Virus record (IMG/VR): IMGVR_UViG_3300001750_000014
Span: 1 to 39,766 of that record
DNA: 39,766 bases
Direction: 5' to 3' (one strand)
Source of the DNA: a virus
The notes beneath the pieces were generated by a model that was not told where the DNA came from, searched no databases, and saw only the letters and a list, made by a program, of their open reading frames with translations. The translations under genes were made by a program, and so were the position numbers. Positions 15,436-23,678 of this stretch are shown here, one piece after another. The stretch's first letter is position 1. Every line of letters begins with the position of its first letter.

Positions 15436-16803
15436 TTATGTCTCCGTGTGTGGATAATAGTGTTGTTCTGATAAGTTGGCAGTATTACTAAGACTATGGT
15501 TGTAACTATAACCTGTAGAAACTCCCCTACTAAGGCTATCCCCTAAACTTGCACTGGCACTAACTGATGAAAGAGCACTTGCAGCTAATTGCGCAGAGAT
15601 ATTACTAATTGCTTTCTGCCCCTCTGCAGTTAAATTCATCGCACCAAGATAACCTTGCAAAGTTAATTCAGCTTCCTTTAACGACAACTCTGTCTGATTA
15701 TTCGCCTGACTAATTTTAGCTTTATACTCTTCTATCTGCCCATCAAGAGTAACAGCAATGGCTTTAGCATCAGCCTCATAACCTGCAACTTTGTAGCTAT
15801 AAACTTTAGCAATGTTTTCTACAATGCTAAGCTCTGTTGCTACTCTTATTTTATAAGCTTCAATGTCACTCTGGTAAATGGAAACTAAATTCTCATTACT
15901 CTTGGTAACAACTTCAGCCTGTGTCTTTGCAATTTCTACCTCTAAAGAACTGGCCTGAAGTTTAGCTACATAAGCATCTACTTTTGTTTTATAAGTAGTT
16001 AAAATCACTTCTACTGCAGCCTTAGCAGCCTCTAACAATCTCGCTGCTGTTGCGTTAAAGAGTTCCTTCTCTTGCCCTTCTAATTGAATAGCACTGGAAA
16101 TAATAAACTGACTATGTTCCTTTGCAAGCCTTGCCTGCTCAATACTGATTTCATAGTTAAGCTGCTGATTGTTTCTATTAATCTCTTTAGTTATTTCTAA
16201 AAGTCTCCCAGATAACATCCCCGGAGGAATTTCATAACCTCTTGATTCAAAGTACTCTTCAGTTTCAGCATAAAGTCTTTCATTCTCTAATTCAGTTCTA
16301 TTCCTTCCCCTTTCCCAAATGGCAGCTTCAACCTCTTCACCAAGGCCAGTGCCGCCATTTTCCACTGCATTTTTAACAGCTTCAATTAATACAGTATTTA
16401 AATCACTACTGTATTCACTTTCAGAGTAGTTAAAATTAACATCAGGTTCAACTATATCATATGAAGGAATTGTAATTGTAGGAATAGTTACAGTGCTAAA
16501 TGTTGGCCTACCTGGAATAGATACAGTAGCAGGGGTAAGTTCTTCATCACTTGGTGCTTCTGGTCGCAGTGATGGTAAATCATTAGTAAGACTCATTTCC
16601 TGAAAATCATAGTTAATATCATTTTCAGGAACAGCAATGTTAGCAAAAAGATTAGCTAACGCTTCAAGGTAATATTTCGCAGTGTCTATTGCGTCATCAG
16701 CATAAGCTTGCGCACTGGTAAATTTATCTTCAACAAGTTGTCCTGCTTCATTAGCTCCAATACTATAACTTGTATACGGAACATTGTCCACTGAAACAGC
16801 CAT
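15436..16803 (-). CDS. Coiled-coil phage tail structural protein
   Basis: The 455-residue protein has a proline-rich beta-like segment near residues 75-125 (repeated IPGRPTF, TIPTITIPSYD) and then a long alpha-helical coiled-coil region, about 150-400. The centre contains SRGYEIPPGMLSGRLLEI, a phrase I associate with a widespread but unnamed phage structural family. The C-terminus is serine-, alanine- and histidine-rich. A tail needle, fibre shaft or hub role is plausible, but no function is proven. It lies directly downstream of the 154-residue beta protein, a pairing I believe is common in related phages. Confidence 0.65.
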   Translation of the reverse strand: MAVSVDNVPYTSYSIGANEAGQLVEDKFTSAQAYADDAIDTAKYYLEALANLFANIAVPENDINYDFQEMSLTNDLPSLRPEAPSDEELTPATVSIPGRPTFSTVTIPTITIPSYDIVEPDVNFNYSESEYSSDLNTVLIEAVKNAVENGGTGLGEEVEAAIWERGRNRTELENERLYAETEEYFESRGYEIPPGMLSGRLLEITKEINRNNQQLNYEISIEQARLAKEHSQFIISSAIQLEGQEKELFNATAARLLEAAKAAVEVILTTYKTKVDAYVAKLQASSLEVEIAKTQAEVVTKSNENLVSIYQSDIEAYKIRVATELSIVENIAKVYSYKVAGYEADAKAIAVTLDGQIEEYKAKISQANNQTELSLKEAELTLQGYLGAMNLTAEGQKAISNISAQLAASALSSVSASASLGDSLSRGVSTGYSYNHSLSNTANLSEQHYYPHTET

Positions 16804-16821
16804 ATTTTTAATCCTCCATTT

Positions 16822-17286
16822 TTACTTTGATAATATTGTAGATACTGCTGTTAAGCTATCAATACTAAAATCTACACCTTTATTATTTTCCACTCTTACT
16901 TTCCAGTACCTACCCTTCTGACTCCTCCTTCCATACATGATACTGCCTCCTTGCTGCTCTGATACAAGGACAGGCTTTAAAGAGTACCTTTCTTCATACC
17001 CTTCATCAGTTGTTAAAATTAAAGTAATAGCTCCTTCAGCCTCATACCCAATCTGCATCCTTCTAACTCTTTTAAGGTTAGCTATTCCCCAATCGCTATT
17101 AACAAGTTCAGCAAAGGCAGCAATAATAGTGCCATTATCAGAATTTAAATTATCCAGTTCAAAAATCCCATCCTGGTTAAAACCAATAGCAGTATTATTA
17201 ATTTTAACAAAAGAGTTAAAGTTATAATTAACATACTGACTAATTGCAATGTTCTTTAAGTTAACTGCTAATGTTAAGTAATTCAT
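16822..17286 (-). CDS. Conserved small beta-rich tail/virion protein
   Basis: The 154-residue protein is beta-rich. Conserved-looking phrases are G.FELDNL..DNGTIIAAFAE (about 40-60), the basic KRVRRMQIGYEA and the C-terminal GRYWKVRVENNKGVDFSIDSL. It resembles an unnamed family that accompanies the coiled-coil structural protein in other phages; this is recalled, not checked. It lies between that gene and the repeat protein, with an 18-bp spacer on one side and adjoining ends on the other. The function is probably structural. Confidence 0.62.
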   Translation of the reverse strand: MNYLTLAVNLKNIAISQYVNYNFNSFVKINNTAIGFNQDGIFELDNLNSDNGTIIAAFAELVNSDWGIANLKRVRRMQIGYEAEGAITLILTTDEGYEERYSLKPVLVSEQQGGSIMYGRRSQKGRYWKVRVENNKGVDFSIDSLTAVSTILSK

Positions 17287-18318
17287 TTAATACCTTTTAT
17301 GCCTTAGTATCTCATCAGTGAATCTACCTGCTACTTTACCGTTACTGTAACAAGTAATAGAAGGAATAGTAATATCACATGTTGCAGAACCTGCTATAAA
17401 ACCTGTTCCAGTTATCTCCAACACAGGCATTGAGATATCCGCAGTACTATCCATCCCAAGAATTGCTGTTGCAGTGCAAGTAAGCATTGGAATAGTTTCT
17501 TCTAATACTCCAATAGTTGTAACTGTGCCAGTGCCAGTGCATTCAAGTAAAGGCAAGAAATCAGTACAGCCACCGAGCATACCTACTAACCCAGTAGCAT
17601 CACAGGTAAGTAATGACAAGGTTGCAGCTCCAGCCCAACCACCATATGCTGAAATTGTCATTACTTCTAACGTAGTATCTAAATTACCTGCTATCGCAAG
17701 AGTGATAACTTCGAATTCAGGTATGGTATTCGTTACTGCACTTATTCCGTTGTATATAAAAATAGGTCTAACAATAAAGCCAGCTACTTCCATCGCTGCG
17801 GTACTTGCAAAAACATCCCTACCAGTGTCAGGAACACCAAAGCTTAAAAACTGCCCATTGGCGGAGTATACCAATTTCCCCGTTAAAGATAATCCTTCAG
17901 TGACAACAGTACCATCTGCAAGTAAAGCAGTATACCCAAATTTTAAATTCGGGCAGATTACTGAAAATGTCACACCAGCAACTTCAACAATATTTTCAAG
18001 GTAAAATGATGGGGTATCTGAAACAAAGGTACAAGAGTTTAAAAGTGATACATCACCAAAGTGAAAATATGGAGTATTAATTACAAAAGCACTTTCAGTT
18101 AATAATGCTATATCTTTATAACGTTCTCTTCCTGTAAGGAGATTATACGTACCAAAACTGGATAATGTTATCCCTTCAATGTATGTATTCTCTGGGCCAG
18201 TAGGAGCAACGCTACTGTTTTTAGCATGATAGTATGTAAAAAATGGTAGCACCTTTACTGTAGAAACTATAGTAAAAGGCAGTCCTTGTGTTAAATCTAT
18301 GGCATCATAAGTAGTCAT
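17287..18318 (-). CDS. Beta-repeat tail protein
   Basis: The 343-residue protein has an irregular beta-rich first half. In the second half (about 205-330) it has four tandem repeats of about 28-30 residues, each built round a P.L.C/T.TG element (LSLLTCDATGLVG, LPLLECTGTGTVT, IPMLTCTATAILG, MPVLEITGTGFIA, then IPSITC). Such regular beta repeats are typical of phage tail appendages. Its first ~28 residues closely match the whole start of the next upstream gene (TYDAI.LT, then VLPFF), showing local duplication. Its ATG overlaps that gene's stop (ATGA). Confidence 0.68.
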   Translation of the reverse strand: MTTYDAIDLTQGLPFTIVSTVKVLPFFTYYHAKNSSVAPTGPENTYIEGITLSSFGTYNLLTGRERYKDIALLTESAFVINTPYFHFGDVSLLNSCTFVSDTPSFYLENIVEVAGVTFSVICPNLKFGYTALLADGTVVTEGLSLTGKLVYSANGQFLSFGVPDTGRDVFASTAAMEVAGFIVRPIFIYNGISAVTNTIPEFEVITLAIAGNLDTTLEVMTISAYGGWAGAATLSLLTCDATGLVGMLGGCTDFLPLLECTGTGTVTTIGVLEETIPMLTCTATAILGMDSTADISMPVLEITGTGFIAGSATCDITIPSITCYSNGKVAGRFTDEILRHKRY

Positions 18319-18524
18319 ATTCTATCACTTCTTAATATAGTACTGGTGAGTAATACTGCAATTCTATACACTGTAAAAGCAGAAAATGTGCATGTGGGAA
18401 TAACAGTTACGGGTAATGGTGCGCAAGTACAACTTGGATACGCAGTAAAAAAAGGCAGTACTCTACTTCCTGTTGCTATTTCTACTGTATCCGGTGTTAG
18501 TACTATTGCATCGTAAATAGCCAT
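18315..18524 (-). CDS. Short paralogue of the beta-repeat protein N-terminus
   Basis: The 69-residue product starts MAIYDAIVLTPDTVEIATGS and has VLPFFTAY at about residues 23-30. This parallels the MTTYDAIDLTQ and VLPFFTYY of the following 343-residue protein. It then diverges and ends early. It is either a small separate structural protein or a decayed partial duplicate. Both ends overlap neighbours (4 bp downstream, 1 bp upstream), which suggests it is still translated. Confidence 0.58.
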   Translation of the reverse strand: MAIYDAIVLTPDTVEIATGSRVLPFFTAYPSCTCAPLPVTVIPTCTFSAFTVYRIAVLLTSTILRSDRI

Positions 18525-19714
18525 TACAGCACCTCTCTATCCTCTTTTATAACAACAGAATCTTCAATGTACCTATACACAGCATCACAGATTCTATAGG
18601 TACTTGTACCATCAGGGTTCACGTCCCATGCTTCAACAGTAATGGCAGTAGCAGTATTACTATTAACCTTTCGTACAGCACCAGAAGCCGTACCGTCTAC
18701 GATTAATATCATTTTATTCTGCCATTCATTTATAGTCCACGTTTTTGTAGTATCTGTAAGTACAGTATTTGTTACAGAAGTAGGAGTACCTTGCTCTGGT
18801 TGATTACCAGTTTGAATAGCAAACATATCATTCAGAGTAGCAAGTATACTCATTCTAAATAACCCATTTAAATCTAACCAACCCAAGGCACCTTGCGATG
18901 AAAAACTATTTACCTGCACTGGCACTAATCCATACTGCCCTTGTCCAGCATCAGGGTCAAGATAACCAGAAGCAATAGCAGGTGTGCCTACTGCATAGTC
19001 AGATGCAATACCATTTTCAGTACCTACATGGTCAAATCTACAGAGTTCTGAAAACGATGTCATTACACTGCTTTGAGAACTTATTAATGCAGGGCATGGG
19101 GTAACTCCAATAAATGCTCCAGAAGCATAATTTCTTGGTAAATTAATAACATTAATATGTGTACTGTCTGCAATGGACTGTACAGTTAATTGATCTCTTC
19201 CTTCGTTATCTACCCCAACAATTTGAAACTTCTGCCCTTTGTTAAAGCCAGAAGAATCTACCACTGTAAGTGATGCGCCAGCGCCAGATGTTGCCAGTGC
19301 GGTAGTTGTTGTAATGGTAGGGTAAAAAAGTTTATCTAAAAAGCCTACACTTAACTGGTTATTACCAGAAAAGCCACCAAAGGCTAGAAAGTCAATATTC
19401 CCTACTACGAACATTTTACGGTCAGCTGCCCAAATTACCTGGTCATAACTACCACTAGCATATGCCTGAGTAGCGCCAACATGAGTAGTTGCATTCCAGT
19501 ATAACCAAAGGGTAAATGTAATTGTGGTGCTAACTCTTACAACTTCTAAGTAAATATACGGATGCCTGCCGGTACTGCCATTTGTTTTATACACACCACT
19601 ATTAGCATCTAAAGAGTCATGCAATGTCCAGCCAGCTTCAATAATAGCTGCTTGCACATCTGTCCACCAATCATCACTAAGGGCATAAATTTTATGTAAC
19701 GCTATGTCAGCCAC
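18524..19714 (-). CDS. Beta-rich virion protein
   Basis: The 396-residue protein starts with a distinctive aromatic segment (LSDDWWTDVQAAIIEAGWT, about 13-31) and continues with many Thr/Gly/Val beta strands. It contains an SGF-type loop region (ASLTVVDSSGFNKGQKF) of the kind seen in phage tail and fibre-associated proteins. No enzyme motif is visible. It belongs to the tail cluster by position, overlapping its downstream neighbour by one base. The exact role is unknown. Confidence 0.62.
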   Translation of the reverse strand: MADIALHKIYALSDDWWTDVQAAIIEAGWTLHDSLDANSGVYKTNGSTGRHPYIYLEVVRVSTTITFTLWLYWNATTHVGATQAYASGSYDQVIWAADRKMFVVGNIDFLAFGGFSGNNQLSVGFLDKLFYPTITTTTALATSGAGASLTVVDSSGFNKGQKFQIVGVDNEGRDQLTVQSIADSTHINVINLPRNYASGAFIGVTPCPALISSQSSVMTSFSELCRFDHVGTENGIASDYAVGTPAIASGYLDPDAGQGQYGLVPVQVNSFSSQGALGWLDLNGLFRMSILATLNDMFAIQTGNQPEQGTPTSVTNTVLTDTTKTWTINEWQNKMILIVDGTASGAVRKVNSNTATAITVEAWDVNPDGTSTYRICDAVYRYIEDSVVIKEDREVL

Positions 19715-19735
19715 TTTATTTCTCCTTACTTTTAA

Positions 19736-20236
19736 TTACACATTCTGTAAAGTTACAGTAATTCTAACCTTCAAGGTGTCACCAGATGCAACAGGCAAGC
19801 CCGCAGTAAATTTTGCAGCCCCGTACATAACTTCTCCACTTGCAGCAGCGTCACCTTTAGTATTATTACTTACTAATGCTGCGCCATAAATTGTAGCTGT
19901 TGATATGATGCTAAAAGCTGCAGTGGTACTATTTGCGATACTCCCACTCGCTGCAGCATCATCAATCCAAGTAGGCCGTGTAGCCTCAGAGTACTCAGCA
20001 CTGGCTTCAGTAAAACCTGGAACAGCATAAGTATCTGTAAGCAATGGGGTATAGTCATCAGTAAAGATACTTATATACCAAGTTGACTTTGCAGTCCCAT
20101 TACCTAAGCCAGTTTGTAAAATGTAATTAAAACCTTCTGTAGTTGTTACATTATGGCAAGTGCCATTTATAAAGACTTTTCCATCTCGCCATAATTCCCA
20201 TTCATAAATAGATGTACCTTTTGCAGTGATATTCAT
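19736..20236 (-). CDS. Conserved phage structural protein (tail/fibre accessory)
   Basis: The 166-residue product has phrases common to a widespread unnamed phage family: ELWRDGKVFINGTCHNVTT, EGFNYIL near 45, WYISIFTDDYTPL, EYSEATRPTW and a terminal TLKVRITVTLQ. It is probably a beta-sandwich virion protein. The start at 20236 was chosen because AGGGAGATGTT precedes it directly. An upstream in-frame ATG at 20287 would add a lysine-rich 17-residue tail overlapping the upstream gene and is less likely. Confidence 0.66.
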   Translation of the reverse strand: MNITAKGTSIYEWELWRDGKVFINGTCHNVTTTEGFNYILQTGLGNGTAKSTWYISIFTDDYTPLLTDTYAVPGFTEASAEYSEATRPTWIDDAAASGSIANSTTAAFSIISTATIYGAALVSNNTKGDAAASGEVMYGAAKFTAGLPVASGDTLKVRITVTLQNV

Positions 20237-20264
20237 AACATCTCCCTTTTTCTTTTTCTCTTTT

Positions 20265-20633
20265 TTACGCAGGACTACTAATTTCAATATCCCAAGATGT
20301 ACTTTTGTACACAGAATTTATAATAGCTTCAGTTGAATCAGTTTCTGTAATGTATATTAATGCATTAGTACTTACCTTCCCAAGAACTAAAAACGTTACA
20401 TTATTAGAAGCTGTGATAGTTATCTCTACCCCTTCACAAGTAATTCTTCTTCCAGATATACTGCCAGTTTTAGGTGCGCTAAAATTAACAGTGCTGATGT
20501 TACTTGACCCTACAGAGTAAGTAAGTGCTTCAGCGTAAGTAGTTGGCGCAGAGTGGCAAAGTATCATGATTGTAGCATTTGTTTTAATGTAATTAAGCGC
20601 AGTGTCTAAAGCGTCTAAAGATATATATTTCAT
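20265..20633 (-). CDS. Small conserved phage structural protein
   Basis: The 122-residue protein starts with a helix (LDALDTALNYIKTNATIMIL), followed by beta-rich sequence with PTTYAEALTYS and SGRRITCEGVEI and a C-terminal WDIEI. This layout matches a common small phage virion family that usually lies beside proteins like its two neighbours here. It is unnamed to my knowledge. Gene order in the late operon supports a tail or head-completion role. Confidence 0.64.
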   Translation of the reverse strand: MKYISLDALDTALNYIKTNATIMILCHSAPTTYAEALTYSVGSSNISTVNFSAPKTGSISGRRITCEGVEITITASNNVTFLVLGKVSTNALIYITETDSTEAIINSVYKSTSWDIEISSPA

Positions 20634-20636
20634 AGT

Positions 20637-21104
20637 TTAACTCTTAGGTAACGTTAAAGTGAAAGTATCTATAGTTATAGGTAAGGCGACTTTAACTGCA
20701 GTAGCACTAAGAACAAGCTGACTACCAGCGGTAGAAACATTCCCATCGAATCTTACTGTTAAAGTGCTCGCACCAAGAGTATAATCATTAGCGTAGAATC
20801 TAAACCAACCTGCAGTTCCTACTGCAAGACCAATACCTGACCACACTTCAGCCGCAGCTTTACTAAGCTCTCCATCAACAGCAGCATCAAATTCTAAACC
20901 ATTAGTAGCTACGCCTCCAGTAAAATCACCAGAAGCAAGAGTAATAGAAGCAAGCTTTATTCCGGACTCTGCTGCGTCTGCTGTGGATGGTTGGCTACCA
21001 CTATAGATATCCATTACTCCATTAGCAAGTAATTCCTTTAAAGAATTTCCACTACCATCTCCCATTAACTCAGTTACTAACCCTGTACTTAATCGTAATG
21101 CCAT
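20637..21104 (-). CDS. Conserved phage virion protein, Gly/Ala/Thr-rich
   Basis: The 155-residue protein has MDIYSGSQPSTADAAESGIKL near residues 31-51, a phrase shared with a common unnamed phage virion family, then GWFRFYANDY and several short beta strands. It is low in charge and rich in small residues, fitting a shell-forming or tail-tip beta protein. It is in line with the adjacent late genes, 3 bp from the next and 10 bp from the previous. Confidence 0.64.
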   Translation of the reverse strand: MALRLSTGLVTELMGDGSGNSLKELLANGVMDIYSGSQPSTADAAESGIKLASITLASGDFTGGVATNGLEFDAAVDGELSKAAAEVWSGIGLAVGTAGWFRFYANDYTLGASTLTVRFDGNVSTAGSQLVLSATAVKVALPITIDTFTLTLPKS

Positions 21105-21114
21105 TTACTCCCTC

Positions 21115-22008
21115 CTATGGCTGTAGTGTAACAATGTACTTTCTATTTTTAAAAATCCCTGCGCTAAAATTAGCTGCAGGGTATTTAACCCTATCCTCTG
21201 AAAGGTTAATAAACTTTCCCCCTTCAAAGGCTGCAGCAATGCCATTCTCAGTCGCCATCATCACAGCCTTTCCACCTTCTTCAGCTCCTCCAATTTGTGA
21301 CATCATTACTGGAGTGTCAGACCCTGGGATAACTGGGTAATCAGCAACTACTACCCTTGTAAATTCCTTAGGTGTGCTGCCAGAAAAGAAAAGAATCTCA
21401 GCATCAGTACCTAAGTAAAAACCATTTACAACTGGAGAGAACATTCTTATCCTTGAACTTTCAAGAATTACATTCCTTGCAAGGTCAAAGTGATTCCTTG
21501 AATTAGCCTCGCTGAAGAAAAGCGCTTCAGCAACTGCAGTATAAATTCTCCCATTGTAAAAGCCTATAAGGTGACCTACTGGAGGATCACTAAAGTTCCT
21601 TGTTGTAGGCTCCCCAGTGTAAGAAGTTGCACTCCAGGGGTAAGAAATTCTATCCCTTACATAGCCATTCTCTCTACCATTGCAGTAATAAATTTCCTTA
21701 CCAACTTTAACATAGCTCATTCTTAATCCAGTAGTAACTGCTCTTATTGCAGTAGTACTGTAATCCTCTTCAAGAACTGTTAAAGCGTCGCCAGTTACAC
21801 AAAGGGCGTAGTTACCGCAAGAGAAAGCACTGTGGTAATTTCCACTAACCTTTTTCTCAAAACCCTTTCTTCTTGAAATCCTACCAGTGTCATCAATATC
21901 AATATTCTTACATGCTGCAAGATCTTGAATACCTGACTCTTTATTAAATTCAATCCTGGCAGGATCAATTTCAGTATTTAAACCTGTAGTCCCTTTAAAT
22001 AATAGCAT
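21115..22008 (-). CDS. Beta-propeller-like tail/stabilisation protein
   Basis: The 297-residue protein begins with the pattern GLNTEIDPARIEF ... AACKNIDIDDTGRISRRKGF, typical of phage tail-nozzle or packaged-DNA stabilisation proteins. The rest consists of repeated short strands (YCNGRENGYV, GFYNGRIYTA, NGFYLGTDAEILFFSG) of blade-like length, suggesting a beta-propeller. It follows the adaptor gene by 2 bp, where P22-like phages carry proteins that close the portal after packaging. The assignment rests on N-terminal pattern and gene order. Confidence 0.66.
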   Translation of the reverse strand: MLLFKGTTGLNTEIDPARIEFNKESGIQDLAACKNIDIDDTGRISRRKGFEKKVSGNYHSAFSCGNYALCVTGDALTVLEEDYSTTAIRAVTTGLRMSYVKVGKEIYYCNGRENGYVRDRISYPWSATSYTGEPTTRNFSDPPVGHLIGFYNGRIYTAVAEALFFSEANSRNHFDLARNVILESSRIRMFSPVVNGFYLGTDAEILFFSGSTPKEFTRVVVADYPVIPGSDTPVMMSQIGGAEEGGKAVMMATENGIAAAFEGGKFINLSEDRVKYPAANFSAGIFKNRKYIVTLQP

Positions 22009-22010
22009 AA

Positions 22011-22664
22011 TTAAATATTCCAGACACTTGAAATATGGTGTACTTTCTTAATTGCTATAATACTTTTAAGTTCTGACAAGCCAGAATGTCTATTTTTATG
22101 ACTAAAGGCTTGCCAGAACTGTGCATTAGTATTTACTTTCTCTCCATCTAAACCATCCTCTATGTCGTTGTAGATAAAGTGTGCAGTACCATGAACGAAT
22201 AACTTTCTATGTACGCTTTCTGGAATATCAGCAGGAGGAGTGTCGTCATCCCCTGTCAAGGTTTCGGGATTTTGGTAGTAAATTAAGACGAGTGACTCTG
22301 CAGATGTAGGAATTTTCTGATACCAGAGAACAGTACCTTCAAGAGCAATCCCCTCAACACTGCCTTCTTCATCAATGTCTGGGGCATAACAGTACATTAA
22401 ATCCTCCAATGAAGGATGGATAATGATACTATCAGAAATGCAACCTACTAACCTACCAGAAAAGCCACTTGCTAATCCCGTAAGAGTTGCGTAGTTTTGA
22501 CCAACTACCGTATCAACAGAGTCTATTCCTTTAAGACCTGGAAGGTTAACAGTATCTGCAACATACTTAATAGTATTATTAATGTATCTTGTAATTGCAG
22601 CATTTGAATAACTGTCATCTTGAATTAAATTACTCACTTCAGTAACCATTTCGCCGAGATTCAT
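22011..22664 (-). CDS. Head-tail adaptor protein
   Basis: The 217-residue protein has the hallmark layout of P22 gp4 / T7 gp11-type adaptors: an N-terminal helical EV..LIQDDSYSNAAITRYINN, a central beta region and a helix with DIPESVHRKLFVHGTAHFIYND (about 145-166). Adaptors form a ring under the portal and link head and tail. Its position after the capsid and decoration genes supports this. It has a regular AAAGGA site 7 bp before the ATG, and the palindromic site lies 34 bp upstream. Confidence 0.7.
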   Translation of the reverse strand: MNLGEMVTEVSNLIQDDSYSNAAITRYINNTIKYVADTVNLPGLKGIDSVDTVVGQNYATLTGLASGFSGRLVGCISDSIIIHPSLEDLMYCYAPDIDEEGSVEGIALEGTVLWYQKIPTSAESLVLIYYQNPETLTGDDDTPPADIPESVHRKLFVHGTAHFIYNDIEDGLDGEKVNTNAQFWQAFSHKNRHSGLSELKSIIAIKKVHHISSVWNI

Positions 22665-22698
22665 ACCAAAATCCTTTACCTTATATTCCAGTTAAAAC

Positions 22699-22711
22699 GT
22701 CAAAATTTGAC
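22699..22711. promoter_or_regulatory. Palindromic operator-like site 3
   Basis: This is a perfect GTCAAA-A-TTTGAC on the + strand. On the transcribed side its first base overlaps the stop codon (TAG) of the leftward gene ending at 22711. It stands 34 bp before the adaptor start codon. Confidence 0.62.
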
Positions 22712-23226
22712 TATCCTACTGAAGGCATCTCAGTAATGTTCATATGAAAGTACATTGCGCCAGTTGTAATTGTTCCTGTTGCTGTAAGCTTGCAGTAAAC
22801 TACAGGTACTGTAGTATCAGCAGGTACAATCATATCTACATTTGCTGCTGGTATACTGGTAACAGCACCAGTAACAAAGGCACTCGCACCTTGCATCTTT
22901 ATACCAGCAGTCTCAGGTACCGCAACTGCATCAGTCATAAGAGCATCAACGTCTACAATACTAAGAGCACCGCCAGTTGTAACAGCATCCGTAGCAATGG
23001 TACCAAAGCCAAAGGTAACTGTAGGCGTTCCGTTAAATAGTGTGATAACTTCCAGCATGACGTAATTAACAACAATTACACCGTTGCCGTATCTGGACGC
23101 AGGGAATGAAAACAACACTCCCTCTGTGTCATCAGCATCTGCAGAAATTTCCCCAGACACAATAGTGTAGGTACTTCCAAGAAGCTGATTATGTAAGTCT
23201 GTTCTTCTATAATCAAGTATTGCCAT
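22711..23226 (-). CDS. Putative head decoration / virion protein
   Basis: The 171-residue protein is rich in Val, Thr, Ala and Gly, with few charges, and looks all-beta (TPTVTFGFGTIATDAV, TTVPVVYCKLTATGTITTG). It opens with a short helix (LDYRRTDLHNQLLGS). It lies two genes after the major capsid protein, a usual place for decoration or head-completion proteins. No named family is recognised. It ends in TAG, which shares a base with the palindrome. Confidence 0.62.
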   Translation of the reverse strand: MAILDYRRTDLHNQLLGSTYTIVSGEISADADDTEGVLFSFPASRYGNGVIVVNYVMLEVITLFNGTPTVTFGFGTIATDAVTTGGALSIVDVDALMTDAVAVPETAGIKMQGASAFVTGAVTSIPAANVDMIVPADTTVPVVYCKLTATGTITTGAMYFHMNITEMPSVG

Positions 23227-23250
23227 CTTTTAAACTCCTTTCTTCTTCCT

Positions 23251-23664
23251 TTAATAAATTACTGCATACCTGGCAAAGATATGAGCATCCAGTAATGTAG
23301 TATGATCACCATTGTCGATAGTAATAGTAAGCATGCCACTACCACTGTTAAACCATTTCCCTGCGCTTCCGGGCTGCCCATCAGCAGACATTCTATACAT
23401 TCCTGCAGTTTCAATATCCGCAACTGAATCTATAAATGCATCGGGGTCAGCAGTCTCCTGGTTACCAGAAAAACCTACGAGCAGTTCACTGGAGCTCCCT
23501 GTACCTCCGGATACTGGAACAGTAACAAGAACATAAACTTCACTAAGGAAAGCATACCTTGGAATCCTGATAATATTATAAACATCATCAGCCTTATTGT
23601 AAAGTCTCTTACTCTTTGCAAGAAGGTAATTTTCACTTAGTGCGGCAGATATAAAATCTGTCAT
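23251..23664 (-). CDS. Virion protein next to the capsid gene
   Basis: The 137-residue protein has an N-terminal helix and basic YLLAKSKRLYNKADDVYNIIRIP, then a beta-rich body with acidic loops and a terminal LLDAHIFARYAVIY. Its position, 14 bp after the major capsid protein, fits a head-associated or minor capsid protein. No family is recognised and no enzymatic motif is visible. Confidence 0.62.
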   Translation of the reverse strand: MTDFISAALSENYLLAKSKRLYNKADDVYNIIRIPRYAFLSEVYVLVTVPVSGGTGSSSELLVGFSGNQETADPDAFIDSVADIETAGMYRMSADGQPGSAGKWFNSGSGMLTITIDNGDHTTLLDAHIFARYAVIY

Positions 23665-23678
23665 TTTCTACCTCCTCT

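Noticed and set aside
17474-18004. 176-codon ORF antisense to the beta-repeat tail gene
   Set aside because: It is the reverse frame of repeated Thr/Gly/Val codons, with no SD and no domain-like features. The sense gene is well supported.
20237-20287. Longer start for the 166-aa structural protein
   Set aside because: The added residues are a lysine run made by the purine-rich leader, and the AGGGAG site sits directly before the inner ATG at 20236.
22744-23040. Cysteine-rich 98-codon ORF on the + strand
   Set aside because: Its cysteine runs come from reading Ala/Val/Thr-rich codons of the sense virion gene backwards. It has no SD.
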